Shown: one piece after another, positions 19,750 to 29,500 of the stretch
How the letters are laid out: every line of letters begins with the position of its first letter
Numbering within the stretch: the first letter of the stretch is position 1
Assembly: GCA_001460835.1 (NCBI GenBank)
Contig: CYKH01001247.1
Coordinates: forward strand, 1 to 51,873
Reading direction: 5' to 3'
DNA length: 51,873 nt
From: Bodo saltans
Lineage: Eukaryota; Euglenozoa; Kinetoplastea; Eubodonida; Bodonidae
Made by a program: the position numbers and the translations under genes
The notes under the pieces: generated by a model
What the model was told of the DNA's origin: nothing
Seen by the model: only the letters and a program-made list of their open reading frames with translations
Databases searched by the model: none

Positions 19750-19807
19750 GTCAAAGAAAGCAAGCGTCCCGATGCTCGACCCACTCATCGGAAGTGCACT
19801 CGATTTT
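19536..19807 (+). repeat. 136-bp tandem duplication (D), frame-breaking
   Basis: Copy 1 (19536-19671) and copy 2 (19672-19807) abut with no spacer. They are identical except for a clustered four-base block (cgca in copy 1, gcgt in copy 2) around 19735-19745 of copy 2 that changes Arg-Ile to Ala-Phe. The period of 136 shifts the frame, and removing one copy joins codon 19669-19671 to 19808 in frame. Confidence 0.95.
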
Positions 19808-20362
19808 TGTATCGCGAAGCCTGGACAAGGGCCTGTTGCGAAGTGGATATTTCCCACTATCATGCAGTTGCAACGCTATTTTTTAGGAGAGCGCACCCGT
19901 GACCTCTTCCGTTTGTTCCGTACGATGGACCGTGACCGAGACGGGTATGTCAACGAGGCGGACTTCAGTCACGCTATCAAAAAGATGAATCGCATCGTCT
20001 CCCACCCTGTTCAAGAGGAGCAAAAACAAATTCTGTTCACTGCGATTGCTCATGGCTGTGCAATGGTCGCTGCGCCATCTGCCCTCCCCGGAGGCGAGCT
20101 CGTTGTGGAACCTATTAGCTTTGGGAAATACTTTTCCATTCACGTCGTCGGCGCAGTGGACGATGAATTTGCGTTTGCGGCGGGAGGGAAGTCCATGACG
20201 ATGGCACTGGAGGCATCCGTCACAATGCATGGACGAGATGAGACGACTCGATCGTCCTTTGCTGCATTCTTGACCGCATCGTTGCAGACACCAAGAGTGG
20301 GTGGGAGTGTAGCAGACAGCACAACTGTCAGTCCAATGAATCGAAATCCATCGTCATCGTGA
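19672..20362 (+). CDS. C-terminal EF-hand fragment of the phosphatase gene
   Basis: This frame starts inside the second copy of the 136-bp duplication and has no independent ATG with a plausible leader. Its unique part (19808-20362, about 184 residues) includes a clear EF-hand loop (Asp-Arg-Asp-Arg-Asp-Gly-Tyr) preceded by a helix, then a mixed domain and a Ser-rich end. It belongs to the calcium-binding tail of the phosphatase, so with the upstream loop the intact enzyme has at least two EF-hands. It ends at the TGA 20360-20362. Confidence 0.7.
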
Positions 20363-21153
20363 TTGAAAGATGAGCACTGAGGGGGAAAAATCACTTTGAT
20401 AGGAGTAAATAGAGAACAGATAAGAGTCAGCTGCGTTTGTGCGCGTGTGTCGGTGAGTGAGGAGAGGCATGACACGTGGTTACTCGACAATTCAAACATT
20501 ATGAATGAGAGACATGTTGAAACAGTACTCCCTACGACTCCCCTCTTCTGCTTGTTTTTGTGCGTGTGGTTTGCTTTTTTTTCTTTTTCTTCATCAGTGT
20601 GCGTAAAGTTGGGGCAATTTCAAGATGCTTGCTGCGCCTCTTTTTTTTTCCTGTTCACTGCATTATTTTGCTCGTGTACTGCAACAAATTATCCCTTTTT
20701 ATCTTTGTGTGTGAAACCTCGTTGTGTGTTATTCCCGTCAGCGTCACCGCACCTACCCACCATTTCAATTGAAATGAAAGACCCCCGCAAGACTTTTTTC
20801 CCCCCAACTGTTGCGTTAAGGCGACACATTTAACCTTTCACTTTGGCCAATTGGAATTTTTGTTAAATGCTGGCCACCGATCTGTGTTGCTTGCGCGCTT
20901 GTTCAAAGGCCACCACCACTCGATTTCTTATCAATCACCCTCGCATCTGCCTCATTCCAACGAGCGCCTTCAAGCACTTCTCTTGTAGTGTTTCGTTGCG
21001 CACCGAGGCGATGGTAGAGCAGAGAACGAGACGTTTAACGTTGTGTTTACCCCCCGCCGCATTTCACATCATCATCACATCCAAACATGCACATTACCAC
21101 TCAGTGAGCTGTCTATTTCCCTTGAGTTGCCACATCAACGAGATCAAATTAGG
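20363..21153 (+). promoter_or_regulatory. Long intergenic spacer, pyrimidine-rich, no gene seen
   Basis: This is the longest non-coding stretch. It has several pyrimidine tracts (about 20572-20592, 20640-20652, 20804-20812), a 16-bp perfect palindrome at 20761-20776 (catttcaattgaaatg), and a last pyrimidine patch near 21113-21125 followed by AG at 21151-21152 directly before the ATG. ORFs here are short, compositionally odd and lack domains. I see no tRNA- or snRNA-like fold by eye. Confidence 0.45.
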
Positions 21154-21645
21154 ATGAACAATACCAACAATGCAAAGCTCGATGCAGTGGTGTCCAAGAT
21201 GAAGGCTCAAACGGCTGGAGCCAATGCCACTCCCACGTCAGCACCCCCTCCGCCGCTTGTCGGGCACGGTACTCCAATCGTCCCCCCTTCCCTTCCCTTC
21301 CCTTCCCTTGGCGGGAGGAATCCGGCTGCGGTGGTCCGTGATACAAACGCAATGACAAAAGATACAAACGACACACTAATGCGTGCCATTCAAATGACGG
21401 AGCGCACGAATGATTTAGGCGGAAGTGCGCTGAACAGCCTTGGCAAGCAAAGCGAGTTGATTCGTCATAGTATCACCACTGTGGAGGAGACACATTTGAA
21501 CTTACGCGACAGTCGAAGATCACTACGAGAAATGAGACTAGAGTACTGGAAGGATCGGGTGGGAAAGGCGCTGATTATTTTGTGTCTTCTGCTCATCATT
21601 GCGTTTATTGTGTATGAGAAGTGGATTAAGAAATTTCGCTCGTGA
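21154..21645 (+). CDS. Vti1-like Qb-SNARE
   Basis: The product is 163 aa, a tail-anchored membrane fusion protein. Residues about 73-135 form the SNARE helix: a Thr-Asn-Asp-Leu-Gly-Gly start, the layer pattern Leu-Asn-Ser-Leu-Gly-Lys-Gln with Gln99 at the ionic zero layer, and a Leu-Arg-Asp-Ser-Arg-Arg-Ser-Leu-Arg end typical of Vti1. A single C-terminal membrane segment (about 140-158) is followed by a short basic tail. The usual N-terminal three-helix domain is missing or very reduced, replaced by a Pro/Ser-rich stretch partly coded by a CCTTC repeat. Vti1 acts in Golgi-endosome-lysosome fusion; that role is by family. The first ATG lies immediately after a TTAG that may be the splice acceptor. 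Confidence 0.75.
   Translation: MNNTNNAKLDAVVSKMKAQTAGANATPTSAPPPPLVGHGTPIVPPSLPFPSLGGRNPAAVVRDTNAMTKDTNDTLMRAIQMTERTNDLGGSALNSLGKQSELIRHSITTVEETHLNLRDSRRSLREMRLEYWKDRVGKALIILCLLLIIAFIVYEKWIKKFRS
21286..21309 (+). repeat. CCTTC pentanucleotide repeat inside the SNARE ORF
   Basis: About four and a half copies of a five-base unit encode Pro/Ser/Leu/Phe. Gain or loss of one unit would shift the frame upstream of the SNARE helix. Confidence 0.7.
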
Positions 21646-21831
21646 TGAGATTGCTTTGTTTTTGATTGCTTTGTTGCTCTGCCTCAACTACGGTCATCCA
21701 CTTCGTGTTGTTGTAGTTTTCTGTGCTCCTTCTGTGACCCCACTTTCTTTTTTCTATTCTATGTGATGAACTTTTGCAAAGTGAGCGGAATTGCACAATT
21801 ACCTTTGAACACTGCATGATCCCCCTTCACG
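21646..21831 (+). promoter_or_regulatory. Spacer with polypyrimidine tract and acceptor
   Basis: Pyrimidines at 21738-21760 (including six Ts) precede AG at 21780-21781, leaving a 50-nt 5'UTR before the ATG at 21832. Confidence 0.5.
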
Positions 21832-23412
21832 ATGAAGTCTCACTGCATCATGGTGGCACAGTTTGTGGTATTTGTCTCGCTGCTGCTTGTTGCCCTCGTG
21901 AACGTTAACGCGAGGGTCAGGCCCGTTGTCGCAGTTAGTTCACCTGATGAAACGGCGATCGTTGTCTCACCTCACTCTGAAAACCAATTGCGTGAGAACC
22001 TACAGACTGCGGCAACCTCACCAGTTGACCAATTTACTGGCGATCACTTCATGGACCTCAAGAAAGCGTTCGAGGCGTCGTGCTCAACGAATAACGGAAT
22101 ATCAAAGCTACGTCAATCACCACATTTTCGGCGAGATTTCATCTCCTCCAAGCTACCCCCTGGTGTGACGCCTTTTGTGTGGAGGGCAGGACCTGTCTGC
22201 GTCAATGATGCAGGTCAGGTTGTGTCGTGGACGTCGCAAACACCAAAGCCATTCAATTCACTGCGAATGGATTCATCGCTCCAGTTCAGCGAGTCCGCAA
22301 AATGGTTGACGTACAACGCCGATGCAGAGGCCCGGTTTGCTGATTTGTATCAACGTGATTTGTTGAAGATGCACCCCGCCGTTGGCCTCATCATGTTTGG
22401 CCGATGGGCGTCCATCAACGTGTTCCATTTCACTGCGGACGTGCTTACGTCAGCCGCGGCGTTCCTCTCGGCGTTTCCTGAGGTTCGCAACGCGCCGCAC
22501 GCAGGAGCGTTGATCCACGAGACACACTTTGTTCAAGGGTTTGAGAGTAACAAGTCACTGTGCCGCAGTTGCATCGAGGGCATGCACGCAACCAATTATG
22601 ATGCAGGGCTTTCCATTCCTGGGCAACGCCAGAACGTCTCAGAACCAATATTTTTGTCACGTGGAGGAGACGGCTTCCTTGACGGTGCTGGCGCACATTG
22701 CTTCTGCTCAGCCGTGTTGACAACACCAATGTCTCAGAGACTGAGAAGAACCTTTAACACCTCCGTTGCGCTTCACGAAGGAATCTGGCTCATACGACGC
22801 CGCCTCGCTGATCATTTTGGTATCGCTCCCTTCGGCACTGTTGTGCCACTCGTGGCGCTTCTCTCATCGCCTGTCTGGAAGCGCTCGGCGGCTGACTGTA
22901 GCGGACCAAGGCTCCTGATGATACTACGAGTCAAGAATCGTCATTTTGCAATGGTGTCTAACATTTCTCACTTGGCGAACAGCCTCGGGTACTGTGTTAC
23001 GACTGTCGCTTTCGAGACTCTGTCGTCCGCTGATCAATTTGGTGCTGCTCGGTATGCCGATGTGATGCTTGGGATGCACGGCGCTGCAATGACATACTTG
23101 TACATGATGGACCCCATGAACCACTGCCGTAGTGTGATCGAGCTGCTGCCATGGGCTGCCTGGTCGAAGGTGCGGCACAACTGCGAATTCGGCGACCTCT
23201 GCAACATCACGGTGGATCAAATTGAAGCCAACGGTGTTCATTTTGGGCCGTCGGTCAGGCAGCGGAAGGTCCAGAAGCGTTTGCTCCGCCAGGCTCACAA
23301 GAACATTCATGAATTACCCGGGTTTAACGACCAAACCGCTTTTCATCCACTTTCTAAAATTCGTGATGCACTATTGGCTGCAAAGCGACGCTGGATGAGT
23401 TGCCACGTTTAA
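21832..23412 (+). CDS. GT61-like (EOGT/DUF563) glycosyltransferase
   Basis: The product is 526 aa. An N-terminal hydrophobic segment (about residues 8-27) acts as signal peptide or type II anchor, placing the enzyme in the ER/Golgi lumen. The C-terminal third has the family hallmark Met-Leu-Gly-Met-His416-Gly-Ala-Ala-Met-Thr, followed by Met-Asp-Pro and Val-Ile-Glu-Leu-Leu-Pro, as in GT61 enzymes such as the EGF-domain O-GlcNAc transferase and plant xylan transferases. An upstream His-Phe-Thr-Ala-Asp segment in a hydrophobic context also fits. Several Asn-X-Ser/Thr sites agree with a lumenal domain. The donor and acceptor cannot be told from sequence. Length is normal for the family. Confidence 0.75.
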   Translation: MKSHCIMVAQFVVFVSLLLVALVNVNARVRPVVAVSSPDETAIVVSPHSENQLRENLQTAATSPVDQFTGDHFMDLKKAFEASCSTNNGISKLRQSPHFRRDFISSKLPPGVTPFVWRAGPVCVNDAGQVVSWTSQTPKPFNSLRMDSSLQFSESAKWLTYNADAEARFADLYQRDLLKMHPAVGLIMFGRWASINVFHFTADVLTSAAAFLSAFPEVRNAPHAGALIHETHFVQGFESNKSLCRSCIEGMHATNYDAGLSIPGQRQNVSEPIFLSRGGDGFLDGAGAHCFCSAVLTTPMSQRLRRTFNTSVALHEGIWLIRRRLADHFGIAPFGTVVPLVALLSSPVWKRSAADCSGPRLLMILRVKNRHFAMVSNISHLANSLGYCVTTVAFETLSSADQFGAARYADVMLGMHGAAMTYLYMMDPMNHCRSVIELLPWAAWSKVRHNCEFGDLCNITVDQIEANGVHFGPSVRQRKVQKRLLRQAHKNIHELPGFNDQTAFHPLSKIRDALLAAKRRWMSCHV

Positions 23413-23718
23413 CAGCGCAGCAACGGCATCAAAGCATTTCAACTCTACCCCTTCCCCTTCCCACCACACGTACCACAAACAAAATGAATATCTAAACCTT
23501 CTGCACTCTCTCAGTGCATAACAACTCCCCTCTTTCTTCTCGATGGTTTGTTGTACACATCCCTTGCGTTACTGCCTCCCTTCAATCACAACCCTCTCAG
23601 AAGAAAAATGAGAGTATCTTAAACTGAACTGAAAACTCTCTGATTTTGGCTACTGTTTGTTTCAGGTTGTTGCATTAACTGGTTGTTTATCATTGCCATT
23701 TCCAACAAAGCACTAATA
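23413..23718 (+). promoter_or_regulatory. Spacer, pyrimidine-rich, acceptor before uS4
   Basis: No gene is seen. CT-rich sequence at 23444-23470 and 23520-23600 is followed by a TGTTTGTTTCAG acceptor ending at AG 23664-23665, leaving a 5'UTR of about 53 nt. Confidence 0.5.
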
Positions 23719-24271
23719 ATGCGCAACTACAACAACAAAACCACGCCGCCCGTTCGAGCGTGAGCGTCTTGACCGCGAGATGAAGCTGTGCGGTCAGTAC
23801 GGCCTCCGCTGCAAGCGTGAGATCTGGCGCGTGAACGTGACGCTCTCCAAGATGCGTCGTGCCGCCCGTCTCCTGCTCACCCTGCCCGAGACCCACCCCC
23901 GTCGCCAGCTTGAGGGTTCCGCTATTATGCGCCGCTGCCACGACCTTGGCTTCCTCGATGCCGCCAAGGACAAGCTCGATTACGTGCTCTCCCTCACCGT
24001 CCCCGATATTCTTGAGCGCCGTCTCCAGACTGTTGTCTTCAAGATCGGTATGGCCAAGTCCGTCCACCACGCACGTGTCCTGATCCAGCAGCGCCACATC
24101 GCCGTCGCCAAGCAGATCGTGACGATTCCCTCATTCATTGTCCGCACCTCCTCGGAGCGCCACATCGCCTTCGCCGATGCCTCCCCGTTCGGCGCCGGCC
24201 GCATTGGTCGCGTGAAGCGCGTGAAGCGCAACGCCGCCAAGAAGAAGTCCAGCGGCGAGGACGACGAGTAA
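23719..24271 (+). CDS. RPS9: 40S ribosomal protein S9 (uS4), frame broken near the start
   Basis: This is a component of the small ribosomal subunit that binds 18S rRNA and helps decoding fidelity. From residue 20 on the protein is a textbook eukaryotic uS4: Arg-Arg-Pro-Phe-Glu, the Arg-Arg-Ala-Ala-Arg region, the S4 RNA-binding fold (Leu-Glu-Arg-Arg-Leu-Gln-Thr, then [12 protein letters not shown]), Pro-Ser-Phe-Ile-Val-Arg, and an acidic end. The ATG at 23719 begins Met-Arg-Asn-Tyr-Asn-Asn, which fits a kinetoplastid uS4. That frame stops at 23761-23763, while the conserved Arg-Arg-Pro-Phe-Glu is read in the +1 frame from about 23738. The total length is 3n+1, so one base too many or two too few lie around the AAAACCACGCC at 23737-23747. 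Codons are strongly C/G-ending, as expected for a highly expressed gene. Confidence 0.9.
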
Positions 24272-24443
24272 TATGCGACTCGTTAGCACCTGAGCAACCT
24301 GTGTTAGTTCTTGTTCTATTTTGATGAATTGCCGTCTTTTCACGTGAATATGCGACATCCTGAACGCACTCCTCCCTGGAAGTCTATTTGCTTCGTTCTT
24401 GCTTTTGTTTCATCAAGAAGAGAGAAGACACAAAAACAGAACA
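24272..24443 (+). promoter_or_regulatory. Spacer with acceptor
   Basis: The pyrimidine-rich stretch at 24386-24411 ends in AG 24416-24417, 26 bases before the next ATG. Confidence 0.5.
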
Positions 24444-24773
24444 ATGGGCGATGCTGTCACTCGCGGCGAGGAGGAGCAACTCCGCATGAAGTTCCGATCT
24501 CTCACCTTCACGGCGCCCAAACGTCAACAACGCTTTGACGGCGTGGAGCAGGACGAGAAAGACTCCCAAAACCACCGCAGCTATGATATGTGGAAGCGCC
24601 TGAACCCCGGGTACTTCGATAGCGACTACACCACCTCCACTCGTGAGGCGACGACATGCGATGTGCGAGACTTCCAAGGAGTCAACAAGGAAACATTCCG
24701 GCGCCGCGATCGTCACACTGAGTATGTAGAATACGCTGTGCGTGATAAGGCGCTAGCTCGCAAGGGATCATGA
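24444..24773 (+). CDS. Small basic/acidic mixed protein, unknown
   Basis: The product is 109 aa from the first ATG after a good acceptor. It is highly charged, with many Arg, Asp, Glu and Tyr residues, no hydrophobic segment and no motif I recognise. Its middle contains an Asn-His-Arg-Ser-Tyr-Asp-Met-Trp block and a Gly-Tyr-Phe-Asp stretch that look like conserved short linear segments rather than a fold. The coherent spacing (acceptor, short leader, stop before the next tract) supports a real gene. Function unknown. Confidence 0.6.
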   Translation: MGDAVTRGEEEQLRMKFRSLTFTAPKRQQRFDGVEQDEKDSQNHRSYDMWKRLNPGYFDSDYTTSTREATTCDVRDFQGVNKETFRRRDRHTEYVEYAVRDKALARKGS

Positions 24774-24905
24774 TGCGCTTCATCCTCCCTTTTTCTCTCT
24801 CTCCGCAACCTGATTGATGTACTTGTAAAGAATCTCACTTGTTTTCCCCCTTAGGCAGCCGATGCCTTTTTGACTGTCGTGATTGGAGGGACGAAAATAT
24901 GTGGC
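24774..24905 (+). promoter_or_regulatory. Spacer with acceptor and short upstream ORFs
   Basis: A pyrimidine tract (about 24839-24852) ends in AG 24853-24854. Between it and the in-frame start at 24906 lie two upstream ATGs (24862, a four-codon ORF ending in TGA; 24899, out of frame), so initiation at 24906 may be leaky. Confidence 0.4.
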
Positions 24906-26381
24906 ATGCACGCTCACCGCATCATTATGCAACTGGTAATTGAGTCTCTCAAAATTGTTGTGATTTCGAGCATCAAGGCATTTAACTACTGTAGGATAGT
25001 GAATATGATGAACAAGCGTCGCAACCCGTTGCACCACGGCTCCAGCAAAGGACATGTGCGCATTGTTCAACTCTGCTTTGCTGCGGTAGCAATTGCGGTG
25101 TGCTCTCTTGTGTTCTGGAGCTCAATGAAAACCAACGCAACTGCTCCCACACTATCCGTTAAGGACGATGAGCCCCTCGCCAAAACATCAAAGCGAATAG
25201 GTGACGTCTCACGTTCTGCGTTGGAAGAGCTTCGTGAGACGACTGAACGAGCCCTGCGATCACTTTCTTCAAAGAAACCGCGCACTCCTAACATCGGAAA
25301 AGCATTATTTGAGAAGCGAGAGCGAATGGTTCACCCACTGCGCACATCATCCATTGCCCATTTAGTGGTCAATACTTCTGTTGAGGCGGACATACCTCCT
25401 GCCGCCGGTCTCCTGACAATGTGTCGCGCGTTATCGCATCGACACGTCAAGACGCAGCCTACCTACACCCAGTGCACCTACGGCCTTGATGACGTTGTCA
25501 GCTCGTTTGTGCACATGCAAGGGTTTTGGCGTGATTGCCTGCCACAGGTTGCCCTTGCGACATTAGCGCGATTGTACATGGAGCCGAACGACGACGGCAG
25601 CTTCAGTACGATAGACGTGGGCGGCAACATCGGCGCGTGCGCATTGCTTTTAGGGTCTCGAGGATTTCATGTCACGTCGTTCGAGCCCGTCCTTCGCAAC
25701 ATTCACGCGTTCCATCAAAGTGTGTTTGTCAACTCCATGCAGAAGAACATTCTTTTGGTAGGCGCGGCAGCAAGTGATTCATCTCTGGAAACAAAAGTCA
25801 TTACGATTGAAGTGGGGAATCACGGCAACGCGGCGATGATCAATCCAAAGCTGTCTGTTGGTGCTGCACTGGCCAAAACGATGGAGAAGGTTGAGACGGA
25901 GCGGATCACAACAGTTCGCGTAGATGACATTGCCACGGCCTCCACCCACGTACACTTTGCAAAGTTTGACTGCCAAGGATGTGAGTTGGGGGCGCTCCGA
26001 GGTAGTGAAATGACACTACTGCGCCGAGGAGCTATCGACGTGTTGTATGTCGAGGTGGATTCTCGACTTAGTCGGGCCAACGGCCACGATCCACTTGAGA
26101 TGTTACAGCTTCTGAATACGCATTCCTATCGCTTGTATGTTGCGTACGGAGAGCTCACCAAAGAAATTCTGGCGACTGATTTCAATCAGTTCGTGGAAGC
26201 TTGCGTCGAGGACCCGCGTGACGTCGTTGCAGTGTCAGCTAAGTTTACCGCTCGCGTTCCTGAAGATGTGCTTCATCAGGTGATGAGTCTTTCGGTCGAT
26301 TCGTTGGAGACATGGTTAACGGATAGTAACGAGACAGATTATGGTGTGTTGCCGATGATAGAACATTCGTTGCATCCGTAA
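24906..26381 (+). CDS. FkbM-family methyltransferase, type II membrane
   Basis: The product is 491 aa from the first in-frame ATG. Starts at 24927 or 25005 are also possible, and the last would give a classic short basic tail before the membrane segment. That segment (about 57-75) suggests a Golgi/ER type II protein. The lumenal part has the SAM-binding motif Ile-Asp237-Val-Gly-Gly-Asn-Ile-Gly-Ala, then Phe-Glu-Pro. The FkbM signatures Lys-Phe-Asp-Cys-Gln-Gly-Cys-Glu and Val-Leu-Tyr-Val-Glu-Val-Asp follow. FkbM enzymes O-methylate sugars or other hydroxyl groups, so a glycan substrate is likely (inference). With the GT61-like and GT-A-like genes it is one of three probable glycan-modifying secretory enzymes in the window. 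Confidence 0.8.
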   Translation: MHAHRIIMQLVIESLKIVVISSIKAFNYCRIVNMMNKRRNPLHHGSSKGHVRIVQLCFAAVAIAVCSLVFWSSMKTNATAPTLSVKDDEPLAKTSKRIGDVSRSALEELRETTERALRSLSSKKPRTPNIGKALFEKRERMVHPLRTSSIAHLVVNTSVEADIPPAAGLLTMCRALSHRHVKTQPTYTQCTYGLDDVVSSFVHMQGFWRDCLPQVALATLARLYMEPNDDGSFSTIDVGGNIGACALLLGSRGFHVTSFEPVLRNIHAFHQSVFVNSMQKNILLVGAAASDSSLETKVITIEVGNHGNAAMINPKLSVGAALAKTMEKVETERITTVRVDDIATASTHVHFAKFDCQGCELGALRGSEMTLLRRGAIDVLYVEVDSRLSRANGHDPLEMLQLLNTHSYRLYVAYGELTKEILATDFNQFVEACVEDPRDVVAVSAKFTARVPEDVLHQVMSLSVDSLETWLTDSNETDYGVLPMIEHSLHP

Positions 26382-26532
26382 CGTTTTGAATTGTGGTTGT
26401 TTTTCGATCGCTCTGTTTAAAGCTGACAATGTTCTACTGCGACAACCTACTACCTGTGGGTAACATCACATATAATATTCGCGCCTTTTCTCCACACCCA
26501 TAAAATAAAAACATACGAGAGCCTCAGCTTAC
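26382..26532 (+). promoter_or_regulatory. Short spacer with weak acceptor
   Basis: Pyrimidines at 26483-26493 and an AG at 26518-26519 lie just before the ATG at 26533. Confidence 0.35.
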
Positions 26533-29500
26533 ATGGAGCAAGCACCTGACATCGATAGCGTGAGAAACATGCTGATGTGCATCCTCACAACGATGGATAA
26601 CAATGAACGCCGTCAGGCGGAGATTGCCATCGTGAAGGCGCTTCGAAGTTCATCGACAGCGACACTGTTGGTGCAGCTTCTCCGCGACACTGCAACGACG
26701 TCAGCTGGCGCTCGCCAACTCAGCGCTATTTTGCTGCGCAAGAAGCTGTTCTCCCTGTGGCGTAGTCTCTCCATTGAGCACCAACAGGAGCTCAAGAATA
26801 TTCTACTCACGCAGCTGGGTGCGGAGCCGGTCAAGATCGTTCGGTTTGCAATTGCACACGTGGTCTCGATTCTAGCGAAGGCCGAGGCACGAGATGAGCA
26901 CGGTTGGCCTGAGCTGCAGCAGTCTATCTTTAGCGCAATGCAAAGCCCCGACGCTGAGATGCGTGAACTTTCGATGGTGTTATCCTACTCCATCGCTGAG
27001 GTCTTCGGTGACCAGCCGACGTTTATCAACGGCGTTGGGCAAGCGGTTGTTGGTGGACTTTCCGACTCGGCACTGAATGTGCGCCTAGCCGCCATTAAAG
27101 CCGTGGGCGTCATCCTCCCGTTCCTCCACGGCCAAAAGTCAGTCAAAGCGACCATGCATGCAAGCATCATTCCCATTGTGATTCAGACCATCGAGAGCAA
27201 CATCGCCGACCCAAACGCCTTGACATTGGTCCTTCGAACGATGGAGCTCGCGGAACAGTTGTGCGAGGAGCTGCACACCAACACACACTCGGAATACTTG
27301 ATGCAGCTGTTCCAGATGCTCCTGACGGTGATGGGAGCCGTCGGTGCTTCTCATCTTCGAGTCCGTGAGCATGCGAGCGAGGTTCTTGGCATGGTTGTCC
27401 AAAACAAGCCGAAGTTCATTCAAAAAGCGAATCTCATCGATCAACTGGTGCGAGGATGCCTCACCGTCATGTCAGAAGAGGAGAGCATTAGCTTCCCGTT
27501 TGATTACGATGAGGAGGAGCAAGATATGGACGATGACGACGTTGAGCTGCTCCGTGTCCGCACGCCGTGCATGTTTGCATCACGGCTGTTGAACCTGTGC
27601 TGCTCCCATTTGTCTACGAAGACAGTGACTGCTAGTGCTATGTCCATGATCACTGCAGTGCTTGAGAACCCTGCAGCCGCACCGCTTCTTCGCAAGGCGG
27701 CGATCATTGGTTTGGCGTGCCTCTCGGAGGGTAACCCAGGTTACTTACGTCGCCGTGTCACGATGATTTTAAACGCTGTGCAACTGCTGCTGCAGGATGC
27801 CAGTCATATCCCTCGTGAGGCCGCAGCCTTCGCGCTGATGTACTTCAGTGACCACCTTCAGCCGGAGATCCTGACACACCACCACACCCTGTTGCCACTA
27901 CTCATTGAGATGCTCAAGGATCAGCATGACAATGTTCGTCGCCGTGTCGCAGAGACACTCGACACTCTTTGCGAAAACGTTGCAGAGAATTTGGAGCCGT
28001 ACATCGTCCAGCTGATGCCGCGAATCATGGAGGCCATTCCAATCTCCACCACTGCGACACAGGAGGCACTCGTCAGCGCCATCAGCTCGGTAGCGCAGAC
28101 TCAGTGTCCTGCGTTCCAGCAATTCGGAGAAAGTGTGCTGGCACTACTGCGCGAGCCAATGTCCCTCGATATTTCCCACCCCTCACTATTGCGAGTGAAA
28201 GCAACGGAGTGCGTTGGTATCGTGTCGCTAGCAATGGGCCGAGAGCGGTACCAGCCATTCTTCCACTTCTTCATGGAGAAGGTAGTCGAGAACCTCAACA
28301 CTACGCGTGCTGAGCTGCGTGAAGAATCGTTTGGCTTTCTCGCGAACATGTGCGAGATGCTAAAGGAGCAGTTCGTCCCATTCCTCAACGACGCTGTCAC
28401 CGCTGCCATTGAATCCATCAACCGCGACGTTGGACACGTAGAGAATAAACATCTCCTCGCCCAGGCTGCTAGCATCCAGCTCGGCATCCATGACGATTCA
28501 GACGACAATGATAGTGATGGTGAAGATGAAGACGAGGATCCGAACGAGATGCACGTCCGTGTTCGCACCGCGGATGTAGAGGAGAAGAGTAGCGCAGCCT
28601 ACTGCATCGGAACCCTCGCTGAAGTGCTCAAGGTTGAAAACTTTGGGCTTGTGAGGCTACAAATGTGCTGGCAGACGCTCGTCAACGTTTCGGGCCACTT
28701 CCATCCGAATGTTCGTTCCAACGCACTGGAGGCCCTTACGAAGATTGCAATCGCTGCCCAAGGCACAGTTCCCTTTGCCAAGTCCCCAGCTGGAGCTATT
28801 CAAGAGAACCTTAACGCAGATGTACGAGAGATTATTAATGGGCTTCTGTACGAAGTGCTGTACCCTTGCATGGCCGGTGAGACGGAGAAGGAGGTTGTCG
28901 CTGCTGCGTGCGATGCACTTCAAAAATTAATTCAGTACTTTGGCGCGCAGACATTTTCGTCTGACATCGCCGACTTGTGTGCAGTGATTGGAAACCTTCT
29001 CCGCAACGAGGCCCCTTGCCAGGCCAACGACGAGGATGTAAACAGCGACGATGATGGCGAGGACGGCGCGGCGGGAGACAACATCGGTGAAGATCACGAT
29101 CACGTGTTGATGGACGCGGTGTGCGACACCATCGACACTCTAGCGGAGGCATTCGGTGCTTCATTTGAGCCATATTTCCGTGAGCTTGGCCCTCATCTTT
29201 TGAAGTACCTTGCTGAGGGACGCCCTGCTGAGGACTTCACGATGGCTGCTGGTGTCATGGCGAACTGCTTCATGTCCATGGGCCCCTCGAGCGAGCCCTA
29301 CTTCAACGACGCCATTACCATCGCACAAAGGATCATCTACGAAACAGATGAGTCGGCTGCCAAGGCAAATTGCTGCTTCATTATTCGTGCCCTCATGGAA
29401 CATTGCTCCCACTGTATTTCCAACACCGGTAACCAAGCGCTGCTTCAGCAGATCCTCACCGCACTTTGGAACGTTGCAGGCTCCAACGATGAGATCCCTC

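Noticed and set aside
20761-20776. 16-bp perfect palindrome
   Set aside because: It is short and AT-rich in a long spacer, plausible by chance, with no second copy noticed.
20396-20833. 145-codon open frame in the long spacer
   Set aside because: It has a Phe/Cys-rich composition that simply reflects pyrimidine tracts, no domain, and sits where UTR and acceptor sequence is expected.
20867-21157. 96-codon ATG frame before the SNARE gene
   Set aside because: It overlaps the SNARE start, has random-looking composition and covers the likely 5' leader of the SNARE mRNA.
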